Source: Enterococcus florum
Lineage (GTDB): Bacteria > Bacillota > Bacilli > Lactobacillales > Enterococcaceae
Length of the DNA: 64,000 bases
Direction of reading: 5' to 3'
Assembly (NCBI RefSeq): GCF_004309355.1
Contig: NZ_BJCC01000009.1
Location: forward strand, 124,001 to 188,000
Position numbers and translations under genes: made by a program. Numbering within the stretch: position 1 is the stretch's first letter; each line of letters begins with the position of its first letter. The notes beneath the pieces are model-generated. The model saw only the letters and a program-made list of their open reading frames with translations, was not told the DNA's origin and ran no database searches. Shown in pieces: positions 1 to 9,187 of the stretch.

Positions 1-2
1 TC

Positions 3-833
3 GTTCTTGACCCTGTGTTTATTTACTTGTTGGATATGGGAATGGCCGGGGCAGCTCTGGCAACAATCCTATCGCAATTTATTTCAATGGTCTGGATCTT
101 GGCCTATTTTTTCGGCAAACGAAGCCGCCACAAGATCCACCTGAAAAATATGCGTTTGCATTGGAAGACTGCCAGTCGTTTAACGGCATTGGGCTTACCG
201 TCCTTCTTTATCCAATTGGCCAATAGTTTTTTGAATGTTGTGTTGAATGTCCGCTTGACAGCCTTTGGCGGGGACGTTGCTGTTTCTGGCATGGGAATCG
301 TCAACAGTATCCAAACCATTTTACTGATGCCGATCACTGGGTTGGTTCAAGGAACACAGCCGATCATCAGCTTTAACTACGGGGCAAAGAAGATGTACCG
401 GGTTTGGCAAGCGCAAAAGTTGGCGATCCTGACTGCCACCGTGATCGTTTTGATCGGCTGGATCGTTACTCGTGTGGCTCCGGAATTGCTGGTCTCTCTG
501 TTCAACCGAGACCCAGAATTAATGACCTTCAGTTCGTTTGCTTTAAAGGCCTGGTTTACCTGTTTGCCCGTGATCGGCTTTCAAATCGTAGCCGCAAACT
601 TCTTTCAAGCGACTGGGAAGACGAAGATAGCGATCTTTTTGACCTTGACGCGCCAAATTTTATTACTGCTGCCAGCGATTTTTATCTTTTCCAATGTGTG
701 GGGATTAGAAGGGATCCTCTATGCTGCTCCTTTTTCGGATGCCGTTTCTGCCTTATTGACCGCGACACTTTATGTGTTCGCGATCAAAAAGCTGACGAAA
801 GAACAGCCAGCTTTGGATCATCTTGAGTATTAG
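3..833 (+). CDS. MATE family multidrug/Na+ exporter, 5' end outside window
   Basis: C-terminal part of a MATE (multidrug and toxic compound extrusion) membrane exporter, which would expel organic cations in exchange for Na+ or H+. The open frame runs into the window edge: the codons for VLDP lie before the first possible in-window GTG at 15, and the phrase VLDPVFIYLLDMGMAGAALA is a typical mid-MATE repeat, so the true start is upstream. About 276 residues are visible, against a usual 440-460, covering roughly six membrane helices. The second MATE signature GLVQGTQPIISFNYGA is present about residue 110 of the fragment. The gene ends at a TAG followed at once by a two-way terminator shared with the convergent neighbour. 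Substrate cannot be inferred. Confidence 0.9.
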   Translation, partial: VLDPVFIYLLDMGMAGAALATILSQFISMVWILAYFFGKRSRHKIHLKNMRLHWKTASRLTALGLPSFFIQLANSFLNVVLNVRLTAFGGDVAVSGMGIVNSIQTILLMPITGLVQGTQPIISFNYGAKKMYRVWQAQKLAILTATVIVLIGWIVTRVAPELLVSLFNRDPELMTFSSFALKAWFTCLPVIGFQIVAANFFQATGKTKIAIFLTLTRQILLLLPAIFIFSNVWGLEGILYAAPFSDAVSALLTATLYVFAIKKLTKEQPALDHLEY

Positions 834-839
834 ACAGCA

Positions 840-877
840 AAAGAGGTCGAAAGCTAGCGCTTTCGCCTCTTTATTTT
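840..877. terminator. bidirectional terminator
   Basis: Stem with arms at 840-854 and 859-872 (core CGAAAGC/GCTTTCG), one bulged base, T-run after it and A-run before it. It sits between two convergent genes and contains the stop codon of the minus-strand gene. Confidence 0.75.
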
Positions 878-1477
878 GGGCTGTTTTACAGCCGTATTGA
901 AATCTGGTGTTTGCTTGAATTTCCGGCTGAAGCGTTTTGGCAGCACCAAAATCAATAATTCAAAGGGTGTAGCTAAAATCGTCCATACCACTTGTCTGGC
1001 GCTAGGATAGAACGTATAGACCTTGGTCAAGGAAAGATGCAAAATCAGCAAACCAGGCAGCAGCAAAAGAGCCGTTTGCCATGTGGCGGTCCAGTCAGTA
1101 AAATAGCGCAGCCCACTTAATCCCAGAGGATAAAGATAAACGAGCGTACTAATCAGATTGACACGCCAGCTATGGGTCAGCAGGCGAATATTCAGTAGAA
1201 AGAAAATTGCGGATAGCAAAATTCCGATGGGTGGAAAGAGACTTACTAAAAAAGAATAAGCAATTCCCCAGATGATCATGCCAGGACCTTTGACTAGAGC
1301 GGCTAAAAGCAGCATGCCGCCGATCAGCAACAGCTGATTTTGGAGCGAGGCTACGGCCAATAAGCTGAAGAACCCCAGCAGCAGCCAGTGCCAAAGACTG
1401 GATAGCGGCGCTTTTTCAGGAAATCGCTGCCTTAAGGATTTTGCGGTATTGGGAAACTCTCGTTGGAAATCGTTCAT
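854..1477 (-). CDS. multi-pass membrane protein of unknown function
   Basis: A 207-residue protein that I do not recognise. It starts with a short polar N-terminus (about 28 residues), then five or six hydrophobic segments between residues 30 and 180, and finishes in a strongly basic tail (KIKRRKR), which suggests a positive-inside cytosolic C-terminus. The start at 1477 is preceded on the minus strand by an AGGAGGGA-type ribosome binding site, so the start looks sound. It stands alone, convergent with the MATE gene and divergent from tatD. No catalytic or binding motif is visible, so no role is proposed. Confidence 0.7.
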   Translation of the reverse strand: MNDFQREFPNTAKSLRQRFPEKAPLSSLWHWLLLGFFSLLAVASLQNQLLLIGGMLLLAALVKGPGMIIWGIAYSFLVSLFPPIGILLSAIFFLLNIRLLTHSWRVNLISTLVYLYPLGLSGLRYFTDWTATWQTALLLLPGLLILHLSLTKVYTFYPSARQVVWTILATPFELLILVLPKRFSRKFKQTPDFNTAVKQPKIKRRKR

Positions 1478-1517
1478 ACGATCCCTCCTAATCGATCACA
1501 AGGATCAGTCTTTTCTG

Positions 1518-1537
1518 TGTACAGCAGGTGCTGTACA
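1518..1537. promoter_or_regulatory. perfect inverted repeat in divergent intergenic region
   Basis: Arms TGTACAGCA (1518-1526) and TGCTGTACA (1529-1537) are perfect inverted repeats separated by two bases. It lies 40 bp upstream of the minus-strand membrane gene and 130 bp upstream of tatD, so it may be an operator or an RNA hairpin in the 5' region of either. There is no T-run, so it is not a terminator. Confidence 0.4.
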
Positions 1538-1667
1538 GAGGACCATTATAAAAAGTTTTTCGAAAGGTTGCATCAGACTAAAGATGGAGAACTGGAAAAT
1601 TCATTGTTTTATGCTATGGTAGTAAAGAAGAAAGTAGACAGGTACCGACCTGCAAGGAGGAAGCTTC

Positions 1668-2436
1668 ATGATTTTTGATTCCCATACCCATTTGAATGCA
1701 GAACAATTTAACGAAGAGATTCCCGAGACCGTTGAACGGGCGAAAGAATTAGGTGTAACCGAAATGGCTGTCGTCGGCTTCGATACACCAACGATCAACA
1801 AAAGTTTGGAGTTAAACCAAGCATACGAAGGAATTTACTCGATCATCGGCTGGCACCCCACTGAAGCGGGCAGCTATACAACCGAAATCGAAAAAAAGTT
1901 GGTCAAACAATTGACTCTACCCAAAGTGGTCGCACTAGGAGAAATCGGCTTGGATTATTATTGGATGGAAGACCCAAAGGAAGTCCAGGAAAAAGTGTTT
2001 CGCCGGCAAATTGCGATCGCCAAAGAAATGAATCTGCCCATCAGTATCCACACCCGTGATGCAATCGAGGACACCTACACTGTTTTGAAGGATGCAGACA
2101 TTCGTGAGATTGGCGGGATCATGCACAGCTTCAGCGGGGACGATGAATGGGCCAAACGCTTTTTGGATCTAGGCATGCATGTCTCTTTTTCTGGGGTTGT
2201 GACCTTCAAAAATGCCCCCGATGTCCAGGCAGCAGCAACGGTCGTGCCGATGGATAAATTACTGGTAGAAACAGATGCTCCTTATTTAGCGCCGATGCCT
2301 TATCGCGGCAAGCGAAATGAACCCGGCTACACACGTTATGTAGTGGAAAAAATCGCTGAATTGCGTAACCTGCCCTTTGAAGAGGTGGCCGAACAAACCA
2401 CAAAAAATGCGCACCAACTGTTTAGGATCACGAATC

Positions 2437-2444
<8 letters not shown>
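1668..2444 (+). CDS. tatD: TatD family metal-dependent 3'-5' deoxyribonuclease
   Basis: TatD/YcfH-type TIM-barrel hydrolase of 258 residues, the normal family length, expected to be a cytosolic divalent-metal nuclease or phosphoesterase. Metal ligands of the amidohydrolase fold are visible: HTH at residues 6-8, Glu92 in GEIGLDYYW, His in SIHTRDA near 130, His in GIMHSFSG near 154 and Asp in ETDAPYLAP near 203. The start has an AAGGAGG site seven bases upstream. It is the first gene of a tight three-gene run with rnmV and rsmA; the next gene starts inside its last eight bases, so the three are surely co-transcribed. This order is conserved in Firmicutes and ties the protein to rRNA maturation only by neighbourhood. 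Confidence 0.93.
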
Positions 2445-3887
<1,443 letters not shown>

Positions 3888-3973
3888 GTTTTTTGTGCCT
3901 TTGAAAGGCAGAGTACCGTTTTACAAGTAAGCATCTGGAACATAGATGCAGCGAAGTTTACGAGGAGGATCTC

Positions 3974-5074
3974 ATGAAAAAAATAATGATCGGATCGATC
4001 ATCGGTCTGTTTGTGCTAAGTCTCTTAGGTGCTTGCTCACAAAAAGAAAAATCGAAAGAAACGAAGCGTTCGGCTTCGCTGGAACAACCAGCCAAAGCAG
4101 GCGATGAGATCGAAGCCGCTGATTACCACGATGTGGACAACTGGATCGAGAAAACCACTGACCCAACCGAACCCGCGGATGTCTTTATGTTGTATCCAAC
4201 CGCCTATCAGAGAAAAAAAGAGCAATCTCCGGTCTCCACGATGGACAATATTAATGTGCGGGCAGGTGCTCAAGTCTTTCTTGCGAATCAGGGCTCTGCA
4301 TTTGAGAGCAGCGGCAATGTTTTTATGCCGATGTATCGTCAATTCGATGCCAATTGGCTTTTGTCACAGCCGAAAGAGCAGCAGGCGGAATACACGAATG
4401 GCATACCTAAAGCAGATGTGTTGGCAGCTTTTGATTATTACATTCAAAATTACAACGAAGGACGTCCCTTCATTTTAGTGGGGCATTCTCAAGGAGCAGC
4501 ATTGATCAAAGAAATTTTGTTTGATTACTTAAAGGAGCATCCTGAGGTCAATCAACGAATGATCGCAGCTTATGTCATCGGTCAGGCGGTGACCCGACCT
4601 GAGCTTGCAGCGAATCCGCATACAAAATTTGCAACGGGGCCGGATGACACAGGCGTAATCATCTCTTATAATACAGTCTCGCCAGACTTCAATGGAGAGC
4701 TGGTCACGAATGCGCCAGAAGCAATGGCGATCAATCCGATCTCCTGGACCACGGACGAAACAACAGCACCAGCGGAAACCAATCTAGGCTCCTATGTGCG
4801 AAATGAGGGCGGCACCTATGGGAAGGTTATGGGATTAGCGGATGCCCGGATAGATGCGGCGCGTGGATTAGTGATTTGTTCGACGGCCGAACCGGCTAAA
4901 TACGCCATGCCAGAGAGTACACGAAAAATTTTCCCAGAGGGTTCCTTCCACAATAATGATATCAGTTTTTATTATTACAACCTGCAGCAAAATGCTGAAA
5001 ATCGAGTGTTCCGTTACTTAGCGGAGCATACAGAAGTACCCGTTGAAAATACACCTGAGACACCACAACCATAA
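3974..5074 (+). CDS. DUF3089-type alpha/beta-hydrolase lipoprotein
   Basis: Secreted, lipid-anchored protein of 366 residues. The N-terminus is a lipoprotein signal peptide with lipobox LLGAC, Cys21 being the predicted acylation site; a charged linker follows. The body carries an alpha/beta-hydrolase nucleophile elbow GHSQG at residues 170-174 (Ser172) and the family feature [10 protein letters not shown] near 70, which match DUF3089 proteins. Natural substrate unknown; esterase or lipase activity on the outer face of the membrane is an inference. The AGGAGGATCTC site upstream supports the start. It sits 86 bp after rsmA and has its own terminator. Confidence 0.8.
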   Translation: MKKIMIGSIIGLFVLSLLGACSQKEKSKETKRSASLEQPAKAGDEIEAADYHDVDNWIEKTTDPTEPADVFMLYPTAYQRKKEQSPVSTMDNINVRAGAQVFLANQGSAFESSGNVFMPMYRQFDANWLLSQPKEQQAEYTNGIPKADVLAAFDYYIQNYNEGRPFILVGHSQGAALIKEILFDYLKEHPEVNQRMIAAYVIGQAVTRPELAANPHTKFATGPDDTGVIISYNTVSPDFNGELVTNAPEAMAINPISWTTDETTAPAETNLGSYVRNEGGTYGKVMGLADARIDAARGLVICSTAEPAKYAMPESTRKIFPEGSFHNNDISFYYYNLQQNAENRVFRYLAEHTEVPVENTPETPQP

Positions 5075-5081
5075 CGAAATG

Positions 5082-5117
5082 AGGGACTGTGACCGCAATG
5101 TCACAGTCCCTTTGTTT
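5082..5117 (+). terminator. intrinsic terminator after DUF3089 gene
   Basis: Perfect 12-bp stem, arms AGGGACTGTGAC (5082-5093) and GTCACAGTCCCT (5100-5111), followed by TTGTTT. Confidence 0.85.
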
Positions 5118-5189
5118 AGGTGCGAACAAGCAAAGAGTTCGTCAATTTTGACTCCTTTTCGTATAGTAGGTGAGAAGGAGGAGTCATTC

Positions 5190-6134
5190 ATGGATTATCG
5201 CGTTTTATTGTACTATTTATATACACCCATCGAAGATCCTGAGGCCTTTGCGAAGGAGCATCTGACTTTCTGTGCCTCTTTGGATTTAAGAGGACGGATA
5301 CTGGTAGCTACAGAAGGGATCAACGGCACGTTATCTGGGACCATAGAAGCCACCGAACGTTACATGGAACAGATGCGTCAGGATCCTCGATTTAAAGATA
5401 TCTATTTTAAATTTGATGAGAGTCAGGGACATGCATTTAAGAAATTGTTTGTCCGACCAAGAAAAGAGCTGGTTTCATTAAACCTGGAAGATGACATCGA
5501 TCCTTTAAAAACAACTGGCGAGTACTTATCTCCTGAGGCTTTTCGAACGGCTTTATTGGATGAAGAGACTGTAGTGATCGATGCTAGAAATGATTATGAA
5601 TACGATTTGGGGCATTTTCGGGGAGCAATTCGTCCGGAGATCCACAGCTTTCGAGAATTGCCTGCTTGGATTCGGGAAAACAAGGAGCGATTGATGGCTA
5701 AAAAAATCGTGACCTATTGTACCGGAGGCATCCGCTGCGAGAAATTCTCCGGCTGGTTGATTCGTGAAGGGTTTGAAGGGGTCGGACAATTGCATGGGGG
5801 AATCACGGCCTATGGAAAAGATCCAGAAACTCAAGGGGAGCTATGGGACGGAAAAATGTATGTTTTTGATGAACGGATCAGTGTGGAAATCAATCAAGTC
5901 GACAAACAGGTCATTGGGAAAGAATGGTTTGATGGAAGTCCTTGCGAACGCTATATCAATTGCAGCAACCCAGAATGCAATCGTCAAATGCTGGTTTCAG
6001 AAGAAAATGAAGCAAGATATCTTGGCGCTTGTTCGGTAGAATGTGCTGGACACGCTAAGAATCGTTACGTAATGGCTCAAGGTATGATAGAGGAAGAGAA
6101 GCAGCAGCGTTTGGCTGAACTAGAACCAAGATAA
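5190..6134 (+). CDS. trhO: tRNA uridine(34) hydroxylase, rhodanese family
   Basis: TrhO (YceA family) makes 5-hydroxyuridine at the wobble position of certain tRNAs, feeding methoxy- or carboxymethoxyuridine formation. I place the start at 5190, where GAAGGAGGAG lies eight bases upstream; the same frame is open further upstream but without a site. The 314-residue protein has the N-terminal acylphosphatase-like domain (EGINGTLSG near 42-50), a rhodanese domain with active-site loop CTGGIRCEK at 177-185 (Cys177), and a C-terminal Cys-rich segment ([10 protein letters not shown]). All fit the family. Monocistronic, between two strong terminators. Confidence 0.93.
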   Translation: MDYRVLLYYLYTPIEDPEAFAKEHLTFCASLDLRGRILVATEGINGTLSGTIEATERYMEQMRQDPRFKDIYFKFDESQGHAFKKLFVRPRKELVSLNLEDDIDPLKTTGEYLSPEAFRTALLDEETVVIDARNDYEYDLGHFRGAIRPEIHSFRELPAWIRENKERLMAKKIVTYCTGGIRCEKFSGWLIREGFEGVGQLHGGITAYGKDPETQGELWDGKMYVFDERISVEINQVDKQVIGKEWFDGSPCERYINCSNPECNRQMLVSEENEARYLGACSVECAGHAKNRYVMAQGMIEEEKQQRLAELEPR

Positions 6135-6140
6135 AATGGA

Positions 6141-6176
6141 AAGAGGTTATGACACACTGTCATAGCCTCTTTAAAA
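6141..6176 (+). terminator. intrinsic terminator after trhO
   Basis: Arms AAGAGGTTATGACA (6141-6154) and TGTCATAGCCTCTT (6159-6172), with A/T run. The stem sequence recurs, nearly identical, after RNase J2 at 48301-48330. Confidence 0.85.
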
Positions 6177-6690
6177 ACTTAAAAAACCTTTTGCAAGATC
6201 CTTTTCAGGTCCTTTGAACGAATCGCATTTTCCTGAGAAAAAGCAAAAACACTGAAACAGTGTAAGCTGAAGGCGCGTATGTTGTCTGCAAGGTCATTCC
6301 CATGAAAAAGGGTCGTTCGTTTTCAACCTCGATCACCGAAAAGAGGCCTCGTTGAGAGAATAAATTAAGTCAACGAAGCAGTTGCGCGCGACAAACGGAT
6401 CGTCAATACTATAAATCCGCAAATGAATCCCCTCCTCTCCCAATAATAAGCTATAAATAGTATTCAAAATAATAAGGAAAATGTGAAATTTTAAATAAAA
6501 TTAATGCTAAAAAACTTTTGGTCGCAGATTTGATGCTATACTTTTCAATAAGTGACAACTTTTACATTTATTTGCATATCTAGTAAGAAAATCAGCATCT
6601 AGCATCTAATCGTAGTTTCTTGGTAAAAATAGTTAAAAGCCCTTTTTTAGTCGAAAAATCCGCAAAAAATCGATCGGAGGTAGTTATCAA
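6173..6690. other. long non-coding stretch upstream of broken regulator
   Basis: About 520 bases without a credible gene. The first half is of average composition with no recognisable coding remnant (a small CACTG/CAGTG hairpin near 6253-6265 is the only structure seen). The second half, from about 6440, is very AT-rich and ends in an extended -10 promoter (6534-6542). It looks like a regulatory upstream region rather than coding DNA. Confidence 0.5.
6534..6542 (+). promoter_or_regulatory. extended -10 promoter element
   Basis: TGCTATACT is a good TGnTATAAT-type extended -10; upstream TTTTGG is a weak -35. It would give a leader of about 210 bases before the regulator at 6761, containing the small ORF at 6691. 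Confidence 0.45.
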
Positions 6691-6741
6691 ATGATAACAA
6701 CCGTTATAAAATGCGGAAACACTCAAAAATCAGCTATCTAA
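6691..6741 (+). CDS. possible 16-residue leader peptide
   Basis: A short frame with its own CGGAGG site ten bases upstream encodes MITTVIKCGNTQKSAI and stops 19 bases before the ATG of the next gene, which has another GGAGG. Position and spacing resemble a leader ORF of the regulator at 6761, but the sequence has no known stalling or attenuation signature and the downstream gene is itself broken. Treated as tentative. Confidence 0.3.
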   Translation: MITTVIKCGNTQKSAI

Positions 6742-6760
6742 AAAAATCGGAGGGACCGCC

Positions 6761-7443
6761 ATGACACGTATTTTAGTACTAACAAAAAATATTCTTTTTG
6801 AAGAAGCCTTTATCCGAAAGCTGCAATCGTTGGATTATGAGGTACTATGTTCGGCAAGCGTGACTCAGGAAATCAGCGACTTGAACAGTGAATCTGGCAT
6901 TTTGGCATTATTCTCGATCGTGTTCATTAGTGAAAGTTTCTCAAGTGAAGAGACCAAGCGAATTCTTTCCGCTCCTAGTTTGCAGGACAAGATCCTCTTT
7001 CGTAAAGTGGATGCTTCATTGGCGGATGATGAAAAGCAACTGTTCTCGAATGATGATATCTATGATTGGGTGTTTAGAGAAATCTCAATCGAGGAGCTGC
7101 GCGAGAAATTGTCAAGAGCTGTACTGCGCAAGACAGAAAAAAGTGAAAAGCATTTCTCTAGCTATTCAAATTTTCCAATCGGCAATCAGCTGGGGATCAA
7201 ACAGATTTAGTATGCCTTAACGAAAAGGAATTGCTGCTCCATTTTCAATGGAGAGAAACGATGGACGAGGTGATTTCATACGAAGTCCTTTGCCAGTCTC
7301 TTTAAAAAGAGGTCACGCCATCAAGAAAGTCGCAATTGTCAGTGATTTTGCGGAATTTGCACCTAAAAGTAATTGCCGAAAGCGATGAAAAAGAGACCGT
7401 CGAGACTGCCGGGCACAAAGGATGTGAGCAGGTGAAGGTCTAA
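6761..7443 (+). pseudogene. broken response-regulator-like gene (receiver plus winged helix)
   Basis: Paralogue of the intact regulator at 8410-9087. The intact reading frame covers 6761-7210 (149 codons): TRILVLTKNILFEEAFIRKL aligns with NRLLLLTKNILAEQEIVHRL, and the shared ISIEELREKL lies near residue 110. This part lacks a DNA-binding domain. Yet in another frame, from about 7201 to 7443, the lost winged helix is still readable: LNEKELLL, YEVLCQSL, then TPSRKSQLSVILRNLHLK, collinear without gaps with LSNNEFKV, REELCELIW, TQSRMVQLSSIVKNIRLK of the paralogue and ending at the same place. Two lesions separate them: a frameshift near 7205-7212 and a TAA (7303-7305) where the paralogue has Trp. 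The receiver-only product could still be made, as ATCGGAGG precedes the ATG. Confidence 0.75.
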
Positions 7444-7456
7444 AAAAACGGTCAAG

Positions 7457-7514
7457 TGTCTTGACAGGAAGACAGACTTCTACTACACTTAATGCTATTC
7501 AACGTGTCTTGACA
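7457..7514 (+). promoter_or_regulatory. promoter with two NiaR-like operator palindromes
   Basis: Two exact copies of TGTCTTGACA, at 7457-7466 and 7505-7514, 48 bp apart. The first contains the -35 TTGACA (7461-7466), followed after 17 bases by -10 TACACT (7484-7489); the second lies just after the expected start point near 7496. This is a textbook repressor layout. The TGTC-N2-GACA core matches my memory of the NiaR (YrxA) operator that controls niacin uptake and NAD synthesis in Firmicutes; identity of the regulator is inference. Confidence 0.7.
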
Positions 7515-7563
7515 GGTTAGGGGGAACCTGTTTAGTCATGAGTGGATGATGAAGGAGGATATT

Positions 7564-8175
7564 ATGAAAAACAATTCTGTCAAACATTTGACGATCTCTG
7601 CTTTGCTTATTGGCTTGGGTGTGCTGATTCCAATGATCATGCCGAGAGTCACTATCCCACCGGCTTCCTTTACCTTAGCGAGCCATGTACCCGTTTTTAT
7701 CGCTATGTTTTTCTCACCGGCAATGGCGATCGCTGTTGTTTTGGGGACTGCATTTGGATTTTTTATTTCTACTTCACCAATCATTGCATTACGGGCACTG
7801 TCGCATATCGTCTTTGCTGTCGTTGGGGCCAGCTATTTGCAAAAGCACCCCGAGATCGTTTTCAAAAATGGACAATTTACATTGGCAAATGGCCGTTTCC
7901 AATTGTTCAACGTGTTGATCGGCGTGCTGCACTCTGCACTCGAAATGATCGTTGTCAGTGTGTTCTATTTTATGGGGAATATGCCAGAGACTTATTATTC
8001 GCAGGGCTATCTGTATACGGTCTTCATTTTGATGGGGATCGGCGGCCTGATTCATAGCATCGTTGACTACAACATTGCTTATTTTGTTGCAGGATCGCTT
8101 TACAAACACTTCAATCTGCCAATTTTTGACAAAGCCAAACAACAGGTAAAAGCTTTGAAGAAAATGATGGTTTAG
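7564..8175 (+). CDS. ECF transporter S component, probably niacin (NiaX-like)
   Basis: A 203-residue, five- to six-helix membrane protein with the look of an S (substrate-binding) component of an energy-coupling factor vitamin transporter; it would dock to the shared EcfA-A'-T module encoded elsewhere. Visible features are an N-terminal first helix LTISALLIGLGVLIPMIMP, the conserved ASFTLASHVPVFIAMFFSP, and a basic C-terminal tail. The ATG at 7564 follows AAGGAGG by six bases. The two TGTCTTGACA palindromes in its promoter suggest control by NiaR and therefore niacin as substrate. Other vitamins or thiamine-like compounds are not excluded. Single-gene unit ended by a terminator. Confidence 0.65.
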   Translation: MKNNSVKHLTISALLIGLGVLIPMIMPRVTIPPASFTLASHVPVFIAMFFSPAMAIAVVLGTAFGFFISTSPIIALRALSHIVFAVVGASYLQKHPEIVFKNGQFTLANGRFQLFNVLIGVLHSALEMIVVSVFYFMGNMPETYYSQGYLYTVFILMGIGGLIHSIVDYNIAYFVAGSLYKHFNLPIFDKAKQQVKALKKMMV

Positions 8176-8180
8176 ACACG

Positions 8181-8206
8181 GACACGCTTCGTGTCTTTTT
8201 TTTTTG
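8181..8206 (+). terminator. intrinsic terminator after ECF S component
   Basis: Stem GACACG (8181-8186), loop CTT, CGTGTC (8190-8195), followed by about ten T. Confidence 0.8.
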
Positions 8207-8409
8207 AAAAAAATCAAAATTTGTTTCTATTTTATTAGAAAAAAATTAAAAAACGTTGAAGAATCAAAAGATGAGCCCGTGGTAATAATTATTCTAAAAG
8301 GGGCGTTATTTTTCTAATATCAAAGGTTCTATCGATTAATATTTATTTTATATGTATAGTGAAAGAAACGAATAGCTGTATAAAAAGTAAAATAATTGAG
8401 GTGAGAATA

Positions 8410-9087
8410 ATGAACAGATTGTTACTTTTAACAAAAAATATTTTAGCTGAGCAAGAAATCGTCCATCGTTTACAATGTCTGAATTACGAAGTGTTTTGTT
8501 CTGCCACGACGTTGGAATTGATCAATCATGTGGAATCAACAAAAGAGGTACTGCAGCTTTTCCCAATGATCATTTTCAGTGAGACTATCTCTTCTGCGGA
8601 AGTGAATCAAATCCTGCCAAAATTGATCCAAGATGAAAAGATCATCTTCCGAAAAGTTGACACCGTTCTTTCGGAAAACGAACAATGCGGTATGGAAGGC
8701 GCTGGAATCTTGGATTGGTTCCATTCCAATGCGTCCATCGAAGAACTAAGAGAGAAGATTCCGACAACAGTCGAGAAGTATCCATACATTTTTTCTGCGG
8801 ATGAGGGTGTTTATGATATTCACTCTGAAAAGGCCAAAATCGAAAGCATGATCGCCTCTTTATCGAATAATGAATTTAAAGTTTTCCAGAAGCTGAGACA
8901 GGAATATGGAACAATCGTTTCCCGTGAAGAATTGTGCGAGCTGATTTGGGGAGAATTGACCCAATCACGAATGGTGCAGTTGTCATCGATCGTAAAAAAT
9001 ATTCGTCTGAAGTTGGAAGTCGCTGGAAATGAAGGAGAAGTCATTAAGACTGTTTGGCGCAGAGGATACAAGTTAAGGGGATTATAA
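8410..9087 (+). CDS. atypical response regulator with winged-helix DNA-binding domain
   Basis: A 225-residue transcription factor. Residues 1-125 look like a receiver domain that has lost its phosphorylation site: the acidic pair after strand 1 is replaced by LLLLTKN, and strand 3 reads FPMIIFSET with no Asp. Residues 145-225 are an OmpR/PhoB-type winged helix (LSNNEFKVFQKL, REELCELIW, SIVKNIRLKLE, VWRRGYKL). It should bind DNA without classical phosphorylation. I chose the ATG at 8410 because GAGGTGAG lies six bases upstream; no nearby histidine kinase exists. Its closest relative in the window is the broken copy at 6761. Targets unknown. Confidence 0.75.
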   Translation: MNRLLLLTKNILAEQEIVHRLQCLNYEVFCSATTLELINHVESTKEVLQLFPMIIFSETISSAEVNQILPKLIQDEKIIFRKVDTVLSENEQCGMEGAGILDWFHSNASIEELREKIPTTVEKYPYIFSADEGVYDIHSEKAKIESMIASLSNNEFKVFQKLRQEYGTIVSREELCELIWGELTQSRMVQLSSIVKNIRLKLEVAGNEGEVIKTVWRRGYKLRGL

Positions 9088-9105
9088 GTTCAATAAGCGA
9101 TGAAG

Positions 9106-9139
9106 AAGACAGCTGATTATTAGAGGCTGTCTTTTTTTT
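9106..9139 (+). terminator. intrinsic terminator
   Basis: Arms AAGACAGC (9106-9113) and GCTGTCTT (9126-9133), then a run of T. Confidence 0.8.
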
Positions 9140-9153
9140 CGTGGACATGTTCA

Positions 9154-9162
9154 TGCTATAAT
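9154..9162 (+). promoter_or_regulatory. extended -10 promoter of GH3 lipoprotein gene
   Basis: TGCTATAAT is a perfect extended -10. Transcription would begin near 9169, leaving a very short leader and supporting a start codon at 9182 or 9188. Confidence 0.6.
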
Positions 9163-9187
9163 CGAATTGGGGAAAGAAGGGATGAAC

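Noticed and set aside
1478-1667. T-box or riboswitch leader upstream of tatD
   Set aside because: The region has an inverted repeat and a small CAGGT/ACCTG hairpin before the ribosome site, but no T-box bulge, specifier loop or terminator.
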